Source of the DNA: Puccinia triticina
Taxonomy: Eukaryota > Basidiomycota > Pucciniomycetes > Pucciniales > Pucciniaceae
NCBI RefSeq assembly: GCF_026914185.1
Contig: NC_070566.1
Span: forward strand, 5,642,001-5,706,000
Length of the DNA: 64,000 bases
Direction: 5' to 3'
Part shown: piece by piece, positions 34,427 through 43,975 of the stretch
Position numbering within the stretch: the stretch's first letter is position 1
Layout: the number at the start of each line of letters is the position of its first letter
The notes under the pieces: model-generated
Databases searched by the model: none
What the model was told of the DNA's origin: nothing
The model's input: only the letters and a program-made list of their open reading frames with translations
Position numbers and translations under genes: made by a program

Positions 34427-36411
34427 CCACCATCATCATCATCATCAACTTCATGATCATCTTCATCATCTTCATCATCACTCTCCTCTTCATGATTTTC
34501 TTCCATTGTCACTGATTTGCTGGTTAGTTTTTCCCACAATCTCTTATTCTTCATGATAACTTGATCCCATTGAGCTTTAACTTCCGAATCCTGGTCTGGA
34601 TAATCAATCCATTCTTGAGTCCAGTTCAACACTTGAATACAGCAAGTGTTCCACATCATCCATCGTCGGCAATATCGCTTTGCAAGGTTTGAAACTACTG
34701 AGTGCAGCACTGCCTCTTGAATATTTTTCTCTGTGCAAATATTGACCAAACGCTGCTGAATATCTGAAGGACCATCAAGTTCCTGATTTCCTATATTAAT
34801 CAAGAATGGTCAATCATAATGAAACAGTAATTATTTTGGTCAATACTTACAGATCTGCAACACTTCAAAGATGGTCTCCAAATTACCTGCCATCTCAATG
34901 GCCCATTTCAACGCCTGTCTTGCTTCCCGGGATATACAACGCAATTCATCCTCACAATTTCTTACAGTGAGATAGGCCTGAATTCCTTTCTGAGTATCCA
35001 AGTCAACAGCCCAAGGTTCATTTGGGTGATCAAGCAAACCAATATTCCAGAATGGATCATTGATTCCCAAAGATTTAACGTTGTCAAATGTTGGTGTTGG
35101 TAAATCTTCTTCTGGGGTGAAATCCGAGTTATAATTGGCAGCTCAGTGATTATATGAAATCCATTTATTCTTCAAAAGCTTCATTTTGGTATTCATCTGC
35201 TTCTTGAAGCGTCCTTGTACACGTGTTCCTGCTCAAATAACTAGTTATCAGATACTGGCTGAATATTAAATGTTATATGCAAGCAATTATCTAGGTATTT
35301 ACTGACCTGAAATCACTCCAACCCTTGCTTCGTAAAGCTTTGACTTGCTGATTTTGACTTTCATCAAGGCTTTAGCTTCTCCACCTGCATTATTCATTAG
35401 TTTTAAGTGACATGGTCATCAGTAACTGATTTTTTCACATGGGAGAGGTTGCTTACTGGAAACACCAGGCAAATTTCGAAAACATTCCAATCCAAGCTGA
35501 CAAATGATCCTCTCAATCTCTCCTTCCAAAAACAAAAGTGTATTGGGACCCTGTTCCATCTGTAATATCTGAGCTTCAGTCCGATTCCTCCGCCTAGTCT
35601 GTCCTATCTCAACAATCTCTTGCCTAGTCAAGGATCACATGTTAGTATTTTTTTGATCCAGATTTCAGAACAAGAGATATACACTTTACTCACTGTGCTT
35701 CCCGGAGTTTGTCCTCCAAAAAGACAAGCTCTTCCATTTGTTTCTTCATTTGTAACTCGGTTTCATTCTCCATTGCTCCTAGTTGCATTTCCCTCTGTCG
35801 ATCCCATTGTCCACTCAAATATGATATTGTGTGACCAGATGATTGCTCAACCTCTACGAGAATCTTCTGTGATTCTATCAAAAGATTTTCAATATTTATT
35901 CCCCTTTCAAAAAGCAGACGGACTAGAAAGTCTTCATCAGCTTTATTTCACTCTATAATAACCAAATGAATAAACCCACAGGCTGACATGTTTCCATTCT
36001 CATTGTGATGAATCAATTGAAGATCAATGGAACAAAGCCGGTGGTTCTTTGTGCAGTAGCGAAGTTGGCTGATTAAAGGTGACAAGGAGGCCCACAAACG
36101 TTCCATTCCCTCGCCATCAGACATTCCCCAGCCTTCATTTAATCTAGGGTTGTATCGTAGCTGGCAAGTCCATTCGTGCACATATGCGTGGAAAACACTG
36201 GTTCCAAAGCTGAGCAGATTTGATTCCCTCTCTTCAGCAAATTGATCTTGCTTTTTTGTGGGATGAAATGAAAATAAATCAGTGATCTTAAAATTTTCCA
36301 TACATATTAAAATGCACAAAAACTTACTCAAATTATTCCCTTCTCAAGATTGCAGCCAATATCATACAAGAATCCCGTTTTCTTGCTTTCTCCATTCACT
36401 TCTTTTGTAAG
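34354..36411 (-). pseudogene. KDZ transposase gene, 3' exons
   Basis: This is the C-terminal half of the gene that begins at 46615. Exon 36411-36328 encodes GFLYDIGCNLEKGII and ends with TGA just before a GTAAGT donor; CGA (Arg) would fit. The next exon from 36250 holds the family hallmarks FGTSVFHAYVHEW, YNPRLNEGWGMSDGEGMERL and LISQLRYCTKNHRL. Later exons carry a coiled coil (35690-35881), LEGEIERIICQLG (near 35500) and NDPFWNIGLLDHPNEPWAVD (near 35030). A second TGA at 35145-35143 stands in NH-stop-AANYNSDF, where CGA would again fit. The gene ends in a poly-Asp tail at 34354. Apart from TGA stops I see no other clear lesion. Confidence 0.85.
34361..34446. repeat. ATC/GAT trinucleotide microsatellite
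   Basis: A nearly pure (CAT)n run that encodes the Asp-rich tail of the KDZ gene on the reverse strand. Confidence 0.95.
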
Positions 36412-36694
36412 CTGCATCATATGATCTAAGTATATTAAATCCACACTTTTGTGGAAATTTGGTTCATGGGTTCACCCTCCCCCTTTCCAAAAAGGCCCCA
36501 AAAGGGGGCTGCCAGTGTGGCAGTGGCCAACTTGGCAATGTTTCCCACATTTCCCATCTTTTCAGGCAGAAGTATGTTTGACTTTGCTGCTGGGAAAATT
36601 AAATTTAAAGTCCCCGAACATTAATGCCTTGGACTGATCCCCCAATTCATGAACCATGAATGAAAAGGGACCGGATTCTCCCTCCTCTGCCTGT

Positions 36695-37055
36695 TGCAAA
36701 TGCAAGGGGAGAGAGGCGGGCAAATGGTTGGTTTCAAATGAATTGCTCAGCCTGCACAAGCGCAACAGGGGAGGTTTTTTTTGTGTGTTCTTTTTTTTTT
36801 GACCAGCCTGTGCAAGTGCAGCAGGGGGACAGAATAATACATTTTGCCTGGGGCAATCGCAAGTGCAAAGGCGGAGGGGTTTCTATCAGCCTGCGCAAGT
36901 GCGACAGGGGAGAGAGAAATAAGATTAACCCCCTCGGGCCCCTACAAATGCAAGGGTGGAGAGGGTTATTAACCAACGGATTGTGTTCTACCTCCGCAAG
37001 TGCGAGAGGGGATAACCGACGGATTGTGTTCTACCTCCGCAAGTGCGAGAGGGGA
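36695..37055 (+). repeat. Cluster of GCGCAAGTGCG-type motifs
   Basis: About eight variants of CCTSCGCAAGTGCGACAGGGG (18-25 bp) recur every 40-60 bases inside the Helitron. The last two copies, near 36994 and 37036, sit in a 41-bp tandem duplication. The 211-codon frame across them (36660-37295) has no recognisable domain and is probably fortuitous. Confidence 0.6.
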
Positions 37056-37299
37056 ACTGGATCCGTGGAGGATAGGACACGGCCACGACGCCTTTTTATG
37101 TTCACCCCATCAAGTCAAACCCCTCATTTTCGCGGACGACCTGAAACAGCAGCCCTGATACATCGTCCGCAACAGTCCGCACCCTTTCGGAGCGATCAAA
37201 ACAAGAAACTGCTTCCGGGTTGGTGGCGCCTCCAACATTCGCACCCTTGCAACGCTGCGCCATTTAAACCCGAAGGAGCGCATCTACTCCCCTAGCTCA

Positions 37300-37757
37300 C
37301 TCTACATACTTGTCCCCCACGAGCGTCAATCCCCCGGCTTCGACGGAGGCGGCGGTGGCGGCCAGTCAAGCCACCCGGACCTCCCCGACAGTCCGCGCAC
37401 CTTCCCCGCTGGCCTGGTCTCTCCGGACACACCACCATCCAGCAAGCCCTTATCAGATGAGCCCGGCGGGTCCAAGCCGCGCTACTCGCCCCGCACACGC
37501 GGCCCTTCGATTCCCGTCGCCGCTGGCCTCTCCGGCCCGCGCGCCAGCGGCGAGGCTCGCACCACCCATGCCGGCGCCTTCAGACACCTCCCCCCCATCA
37601 TCAGCCTCAACGGGGTGCGCTACCTTATCTTCCAGTTCCCGAAGCTGCGGGCCAATCCCAGGGTGAAACCTCCAAAGCCAGTGGTACCAGGCCTCATGAC
37701 CATTTGATGGCCCCAGCCGGTGGTGTCCAAGTTATTGGGCTCATGCAACAACCCCAA
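37300..37757 (+). other. G+C-rich, possibly coding fragment inside the Helitron
   Basis: One frame reads about 118 codons (37310-37666, Ser/Pro/Ala-rich). Another frame contains ISLNGVRYLIFQFPKLRANP (about 37605-37665), which looks more like real protein. Base composition differs sharply from the A/T-rich DNA around it. It could be a captured host-gene fragment, as Helitrons often carry, but the source gene is not recognised. Confidence 0.3.
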
Positions 37758-38083
37758 TGTAAGCTCGTGACCGAGCTTCACTGATCTGAGCGTCTTGGGA
37801 GGTCTCAACGGGGCACGGTACAAGGTCAAACCTTGGAGGGAAACACTTCTGGAACCTAACTAGGGATGCATTTCAACTAGTCCAGGGGAAGTGTCAGTAC
37901 TTCCCTGCTATTTACAATTTTAAAGATGAAGAAGAGGAAATGCTCACCTAGTCCAGGGGAAGTGTCAGTACTTCCCTGCTGGACTAGGAGGGCGCGGGTC
38001 GACGGGGTCTAAGAACTCGGTTCGAGGTGATTTGGTGACATCCTCGTGACTCCTTTGGTGAGGTCGCGGGGCGTGAGCTCACA
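37758..38083 (-). repeat. 3' LTR of the gag-less Ty3 element
   Basis: Identical by eye to 41566-41891. It contains a 33-bp direct repeat twice (37877-37909 and 37948-37980), each with the inverted pair GGGAAGT/ACTTCCC. The second lies in a longer hairpin closed by CTAGTCCAG/CTGGACTAG (37948-37987), and the pol stop codon TAG (37986-37984) lies in that stem. Confidence 0.92.
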
Positions 38084-41000
38084 TCCTCCCCTCCTATAAG
38101 ACTGGTGGAGGGGCTCAACAGGGTGGGTAGTGGACTGGTAGGCGGGAGAGGTGGTTCGTTGTCGGGACTGGCTGAGGTGGTCGTGGGATTCTTTGGCGGG
38201 GTTTCAAGCGGTGACGGAGGTGAAGGTTGGCGTTCGACAAATTCTTTGACTTTTGAGATGTGGAAGACCGGGTGTCGTCGATCGCCCGGTGGCAGCTGTA
38301 ATTCGATGTTTTGGCCATGGTTGGAAACATTAATTATACGGTATGGTCCCTCGAACCGCGGCTTCAGCTTGTCCGTTCCCGGTTGGTGTCTGTCGCGCCA
38401 GTCGGCCGAGTTGAGCCACGCCTTACATCCTTGTACGAGTGGCTCGCGGTCTTTGCGTCTTTTATTGTGGTGTGTTGCCTGTCTGATACGGCTAACCCAC
38501 AGGGCGTCTCGGGCGTCGGCCCAGCTGCTCTCGCGCAATTTCAGCCAGTTGTCTAGAGCGGGGATTGGGTTGTCGTCTGGCGGTAAGGACGGAAAAAGAC
38601 GTGGTCGTCGTCCGAAGACGAGTGCGAATGGGCTCATACCCGTTGCCCCATTCGTCGCGCTGTTTATTGCGAACTCAACCGCAGGTATGGCTTCTAACCA
38701 CTTGCTGTGTTTTTTGATTGTTGTCGAGCGTAGGATTTGTCCGACCGTTTTGTTTGTGCGTTCGCTTCGACCGTCCGCCTGCGGGTGGAAAGATGAGGTC
38801 ATGTGGAAGTTAATGTTCATCCTTGCCATCAGAGCCTTCCAGAACTTGGATGTCCAAGACTTGTCGCGGTCACTAATGATCGAACGCGGGGCACCGAAGG
38901 TGGCAGTCCAACCACTGAAGAACCGGGAGGCTACTTTCTCCGCTGAGTCCGTTTGTAGACAGGGGATGATTTTCGTGAATACTGACAGGCGGCAGGTGAC
39001 CGTCAGGATCATATCGTAATGGCTGGATTGTTTCAGCGGGCCTACAAAGTCGATGGCGAGGTCGGATAGTGGTTTTCTGGGAATCGGTGGGGTCAGCATT
39101 TTTCCTGTCGGTGCTGTAGTTGGTGCTTTCGTGCGTTGGCATACTTCGCACGAGGAGGTGAACTCTAGTACGTCTTTTGATAGTCGGGGCCAGAAAAAAT
39201 CGGAGCGTAATTCATCCAGCGTTTTCTGGTGACCCAAGTGACCAAGGCGGTCGTGGGCTTCTTTGATCAACATTTGTCGTACGTTCCCTATCGAGGGAAT
39301 TATCAAACGACCTTCCAGGAAGAGCAGTCCATCCACGTCCACGCAGTCGTCTCGAAGCGGCAGGGCATTGCGTGCATCCACGCAGAACTTGTCGGTGTCA
39401 TAGCCTTTGATGATTTTGGCGCGCAGGTCTGCCGAGAGGGCGGTTCCTCCCTCTGTCAATGCTGCTACGCGCGCCACTTCCGCTGACGAAGGTCCTTCCT
39501 TGACGTCGGCCTGATCTTTCCTTGATAGGGCGTCCGCTACAGTGTTATCTTCGCCTTTTATGTAATTGAAGTTTAGGTCAAAGTCCGCCAGAAATTCGGT
39601 CCATCGAGCTTGTCGGCGGCTGAGATTACGTTGTCGGGGAAGGTGTGTTAGCGAGTGATGGTCGGTCATGACGTTGACTTTCATTCCCAGAAGTAGCATT
39701 TTCCACTTTTGCAGTGCGTGTACGACCGCAAGCAATTCTTGCTCATGGACCGGGTAGTTTTGCTCGGCCGATGTCATTTGTCGGGATTCGTAAGCTATAG
39801 GCGAGGCCAGTTTCCATTCGGCGCCTTGGAATAGCGCTGCTCCGAGGCCGGAACCACTTGCGTCCGTGAATAACCAGAGTGGATGTTCTGAGTCGAAATC
39901 GACGTTCTTCAGGGCGGGTAGGTTTGTCATGATGCGTTTGATGTTTTGAAAGGCTTTCTCTTCAGCCTCCCCCCAATTGAAGGACTCTTTGTCGATTTTT
40001 GAGCTTGTTAGAGGGGTGAGCGTGCCGACGTACTTTTCGAGGCCCCAAATGAACTTCTTCATCCATTGGACTGTCCCCAAGAAACGTTTCACACCCTTTG
40101 CGGAATGTGGAGACGGCCATTTCTGGATAGCTTCGACCTTGTCATTGTCCGGACGGATGCCTTCTTTCGAGATCCAGTGTCCCAAGAATTTGATCCTTCC
40201 TCGGAAGAGCTGGGTCTTCTTGGGGCTACAATACAGGTGCGCCTGCCTGAGGCGTTCGAGGACCGATCGCACATGTTGTTCGTGCTCTTGATGCGAGTTC
40301 GAGAAGACTACGATGTCGTCCAGATAGACAACGCAGACGTTGTTTATAAGATCGCCCAGTGCCTCTTCTAACCGGGCTTGGTGTGTTGCTGGTGCGTTCG
40401 TCAGTCCCATTGGCATCACGACCCACTCCATTAACCCCCAAGGTGTCTTCACCGCTGTCAGAGGGATGTCCTCCTCTCGCATTCGCGTTTGAAAGAAGGC
40501 ATTGGTTTGGTCGAGAATGGAAAAGATTGTTCCCCCGGCGACCATGCGGACCAGCTCTTCTACATTGGGTAACGGTGAGCGATCACGAACCGTGAAACTG
40601 TTAAGCCGTCTATAATTGCACACCCACCTAGGCAGAGCTGTAGGGTCCTTTTTTGGAATGATCATGCTTGGCGAAGCGTACTGGCTGGTTGAGCGTCGTA
40701 TTCGTCCGGCTTCGAGGTGCTGTTTGAGCAATGTCTGCCACGCCGCGAGGTGTTTCTTGGGATACGGGTACTGTTTTTCGTTCACTACTGCGTTTGGGTC
40801 AGTCAGAATGATTTTGTGTCGGGTTCTTGACGCTTCAGACTGGATCTGTGTTGGGAAGAAATTTTCCGGGAATTGTCCCGCCTCTTCCGTTTCGTCCGAG
40901 ACCGCCGGAATGTCTAGGGGAAAAAGGTCTTTGAACTCGAGGAGAACCCGGCGTTCTGAAGACTCGCGGTCGGGTTCCTCCACTGCCGCGGTCACGTAGC

Positions 41001-41526
41001 TATTCTCTGACGTTCGGGGCGCGTTTCCATGAATCTTGATACCCGATGGTTCGTGTATCAGTGATGATCCGCGAATAGAAACTATGAGGTCGAAGTGAAA
41101 TAGGAACGGTGTTCCCAGGATAGCGTCGTAGGATCCTAACACCGGGCCGATCCGAAATGAGACTGAGCGGAATTCGACCAGGGCGTCCTGGGTCGTTAGA
41201 TCGCCAACGACGTATTCTTTCAATAATAGAGGTGTGGAAAGGGGTGTTTTCATTGCTAGGTGGACCCGTGTTGGCGTTGCGAGCGGTAATGAGGGTAGAT
41301 TCGAGGCGTCTGCGGCCTCCCGAGAAATTAAATTGATTTCTGATCCCGTGTCAATTAGAATCCGGACGAGGGATTCCCTTAACTTCATCGTTAAGATCAC
41401 GCGGGCCGGGGGTCGGGATTGATTGGATTGCGATGAGATACCAGTGTGTGATGGTGCGAGGACGAGGGGCGAGGGTGCGTGGGCGAGGGGCGAGGGTGCG
41501 TTGGCGAGGGGCGAGGGTGCGGTCAT
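37984..41526 (-). CDS. Ty3/gypsy Pol polyprotein without Gag (1180 codons, intact)
   Basis: The frame begins with ATG at 41526 and a short repeat (three 24-bp units giving APSPLA-like peptides). The retropepsin starts almost at once, with LIDTGSEINLI around residue 59. RT has YLDDIVVFS near residue 401, RNase H has FTDASGSGLGAAL near 551, and integrase has an HHCC region near 760-800 with the catalytic D near 822, ISDRD near 883 and an E near 918. A Pro/Ser-rich tail follows the integrase C-terminal domain. The stop lies in the 3' LTR. No Gag core or zinc knuckle is present. Since the copy moved recently, Gag was presumably supplied in trans. Confidence 0.95.
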   Translation of the reverse strand: MTAPSPLANAPSPLAHAPSPLVLAPSHTGISSQSNQSRPPARVILTMKLRESLVRILIDTGSEINLISREAADASNLPSLPLATPTRVHLAMKTPLSTPLLLKEYVVGDLTTQDALVEFRSVSFRIGPVLGSYDAILGTPFLFHFDLIVSIRGSSLIHEPSGIKIHGNAPRTSENSYVTAAVEEPDRESSERRVLLEFKDLFPLDIPAVSDETEEAGQFPENFFPTQIQSEASRTRHKIILTDPNAVVNEKQYPYPKKHLAAWQTLLKQHLEAGRIRRSTSQYASPSMIIPKKDPTALPRWVCNYRRLNSFTVRDRSPLPNVEELVRMVAGGTIFSILDQTNAFFQTRMREEDIPLTAVKTPWGLMEWVVMPMGLTNAPATHQARLEEALGDLINNVCVVYLDDIVVFSNSHQEHEQHVRSVLERLRQAHLYCSPKKTQLFRGRIKFLGHWISKEGIRPDNDKVEAIQKWPSPHSAKGVKRFLGTVQWMKKFIWGLEKYVGTLTPLTSSKIDKESFNWGEAEEKAFQNIKRIMTNLPALKNVDFDSEHPLWLFTDASGSGLGAALFQGAEWKLASPIAYESRQMTSAEQNYPVHEQELLAVVHALQKWKMLLLGMKVNVMTDHHSLTHLPRQRNLSRRQARWTEFLADFDLNFNYIKGEDNTVADALSRKDQADVKEGPSSAEVARVAALTEGGTALSADLRAKIIKGYDTDKFCVDARNALPLRDDCVDVDGLLFLEGRLIIPSIGNVRQMLIKEAHDRLGHLGHQKTLDELRSDFFWPRLSKDVLEFTSSCEVCQRTKAPTTAPTGKMLTPPIPRKPLSDLAIDFVGPLKQSSHYDMILTVTCRLSVFTKIIPCLQTDSAEKVASRFFSGWTATFGAPRSIISDRDKSWTSKFWKALMARMNINFHMTSSFHPQADGRSERTNKTVGQILRSTTIKKHSKWLEAIPAVEFAINSATNGATGMSPFALVFGRRPRLFPSLPPDDNPIPALDNWLKLRESSWADARDALWVSRIRQATHHNKRRKDREPLVQGCKAWLNSADWRDRHQPGTDKLKPRFEGPYRIINVSNHGQNIELQLPPGDRRHPVFHISKVKEFVERQPSPPSPLETPPKNPTTTSASPDNEPPLPPTSPLPTLLSPSTSLIGGEDVSSRPATSPKESRGCHQITSNRVLRPRRPAPS

Positions 41527-41565
41527 CTTGCGATGCCGTCGAAGTCAGGTTCAAGAAAAAAAAAG

Positions 41566-41891
41566 TGTAAGCTCGTGACCGAGCTTCACTGATCTGAGCG
41601 TCTTGGGAGGTCTCAACGGGGCACGGTACAAGGTCAAACCTTGGAGGGAAACACTTCTGGAACCTAACTAGGGATGCATTTCAACTAGTCCAGGGGAAGT
41701 GTCAGTACTTCCCTGCTATTTACAATTTTAAAGATGAAGAAGAGGAAATGCTCACCTAGTCCAGGGGAAGTGTCAGTACTTCCCTGCTGGACTAGGAGGG
41801 CGCGGGTCGACGGGGTCTAAGAACTCGGTTCGAGGTGATTTGGTGACATCCTCGTGACTCCTTTGGTGAGGTCGCGGGGCGTGAGCTCACA
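41566..41891 (-). repeat. 5' LTR of the gag-less Ty3 element
   Basis: Identical by eye to 37758-38083, followed on the right by the duplicated target CCCAA. Confidence 0.92.
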
Positions 41892-41896
41892 CCCAA

Positions 41897-42903
41897 CTAT
41901 CTTGTTTTATTGGGAGTACAACTTGGTGTTGAACTTGAGCCTTGATCTCAAACCTACCCCAACATGAAATTATGCTGTTTGTGAAGCTTTTAAGGTCAAA
42001 CAAACTTTGAATATTGTTAAAGGTCAAGTGAATTGAGTCCTGGACTCCATATATTTGCAGCCCAACAATCATGAATCATCAGTCAAAAGGGAGAAAAAAA
42101 ACAATCCTGAAACTGGACAGAATTTTGACTGGAATGGAGGCTCATTTTTATAAGCTGCTGAATTTTCTGTCAATGTGAATTACAACTGGTTCCACTGAAA
42201 AAGTGAGGATAGGTTCCTGCAACACTTGATGAATGACAAAAAGACCAATGTGGCTGTAGCACATCTGAAAATGTGTATCTTTTGAGCAGTACTTTACATG
42301 CAGGCAGTGAAACAAGAGGGGTATTCACAGTCAAATTTTACAAAACTTTGGAGCTAGATTTAAGACCTACATGACCAGAATTCAAGAATTTTGGTAAGAT
42401 GGAAAGCAGCAGGTGATACTGATCAATCAATGCAATGAATCAACTTTTGAAAAAAAATGTTCATGAATACCTTAAAATTTGTCCTACAAATTTCAATTGT
42501 GAAACCCCCTAATTATAAAACACTCATGCTTGTATTTACCTTGATATCTGTGAGCCTGTGTCTCTAAAGTGACAACAGGACACAAGTAAGTTGGGTGGGC
42601 ACTGACTGAATTTCTTGGGATAAAGAAATACAAGCAGTAGAGAGAGATGATCTTTTATTAAGATTTAATATGGGCCCAGCTCTACCTGGAAATGTAGGCT
42701 GCCAAATGTGCTGAAAGAGTGCAACAGTCTCCACTCACACCAAGGAAACGGTGGTGGGAATCAGAAGTAGGGTTTCTACTCTGCTCTGGTTTTTAAGGTC
42801 TTAACAAGAGATAACCTGATTGATCTTTGAGGGTTGGAAGAAGGGAAGAGAAGTCAAGAGCAACAGGGTTGAGATAAACAAGGTCAGTGAAAGAGGGTAC
42901 TTA
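41897..42903. other. Helitron interior, no gene recognised
   Basis: A/T-rich sequence with no ORF of interest between the Ty3 insertion and the hAT MITE. Confidence 0.5.
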
Positions 42904-42911
42904 CTGTCAAT

Positions 42912-43967
42912 TAGAGATTGCCGAGTGGACCCGGGTACTTGTGGCGGGTGCGGATACCTGCGGTCATTTTGGGCATATTTAGATACTCAGACTTGGACCC
43001 AGCACCCGTAGGGCGGGTACCAGCGGTACCTGTGGCGGGTATCACGGGTACCGCCTACGATTCAACCCTCTAGCCGGTCTATGCCGGCTTTGAGGGTGGT
43101 GTAACCTCTTGATGACCGACACAGACCGGTCATCAAGGGTGTTTATACCCTCTCAATGCCTGACCTGGGCCGGGTATCAAGAGGGTGTATGTATACCCTC
43201 TCAATGTCCGGTCTGTGCTGGACACCGAGAGGGCATACAGTCTTGATGACCGGCACAGACAGGACATCAAGAGGGTGTGTGCATACCCTCCCAATGTCCG
43301 GTCTTAGCCGGTCATCAAGAGTTTACACCACCCTTGAAGCCGGCATAGACCATCATTGAGGGTGTATATACCCTCTTGGTGCCCGGTCTGGGCCGGATAT
43401 CAAGAGGGTATGTCTGTGTGTGAATTCTTGAGGTCCGGTCTAGGCCGGACATCAAGATTGGATGCCCTCTTGGTGTCCAGCACATACCAGACATCAAGAG
43501 GGTATACATACACCCTCCCGATGTCCGCTCTGTGCCGGACATCAAGAGTGTATGCCCCCTCGGTGTCCAGCACATACCGGACATTGAGAAGAGGGCATAC
43601 ATACACCCTCCCAATGTCTGCTGTGTGCCGCACATCAAGAGTGTATGCCCCCTTGGTGTCCAGCACATACCGGACATTGAGAGGGCATACATACACCCTC
43701 CCGATGTCTGCTCTGTGCCGGACATCAAGAGTGTATGCCCTCTTGGCTTCCAGCATGTGCTGGACACCGAGAGGGTTAGGTTAGCGGGGGCCATGATTGC
43801 GCTGCAAAAGGTCGTCCGCGACTGCTTGTCTCCAGAAATTTTGCAGCGGGTACCTGGACGGGTACCCGCCATCCAAAATTTACATACCCGGACCCGCACA
43901 CGGTACCCGCCGAGGGCTGGCGGGTACCCGCCCACAGATACCGGGTACCCCCCACGGGCGATCTCTA
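42912..43967. mobile_element. Non-autonomous hAT element (1056 bp) filled with foldback repeats
   Basis: The ends are TAGAGATTGCC and GGCGATCTCTA, with GGGTACC-rich subterminal regions like those of the hAT element at 10210-13968. A perfect 8-bp duplication, CTGTCAAT, flanks it (42904-42911 and 43968-43975). The centre (about 43070-43780) is an array of hairpin units such as CCCTCTCAATGTCCGGTC ... GACATCAAGAGGG. These read through as Cys/Arg/Thr-rich ORFs on both strands, but no gene is present. The larger element is the likely source of its transposase. Confidence 0.92.
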
Positions 43968-43975
43968 CTGTCAAT

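Larger units (their letters stand above)
37758..41891 (-). mobile_element. Ty3/gypsy element lacking gag, with identical LTRs
   Basis: Compact 4134-bp element. Two 326-bp LTRs (37758-38083 and 41566-41891) appear identical base for base. The target duplication is CCCAA (37753-37757 and 41892-41896). On the coding strand the LTR starts TGTGAGCTC and ends CTTACA. A polypurine tract (AGGAGGGGAGGA) precedes the 3' LTR. A single intact pol frame fills the interior, starting about 40 bp after the 5' LTR, so there is no room for gag. No clear tRNA primer-binding site follows the 5' LTR; the next bases are a T-run. Identical LTRs mean very recent insertion. Confidence 0.93.

Noticed and set aside
34287..34493. 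Poly-Met reverse ORF
   Set aside because: It is the out-of-frame reading of the trinucleotide microsatellite that encodes the Asp tail of the KDZ gene.
38105..39019. 304-codon forward ORF
   Set aside because: It is antisense to the intact Pol frame of the gag-less Ty3 element.
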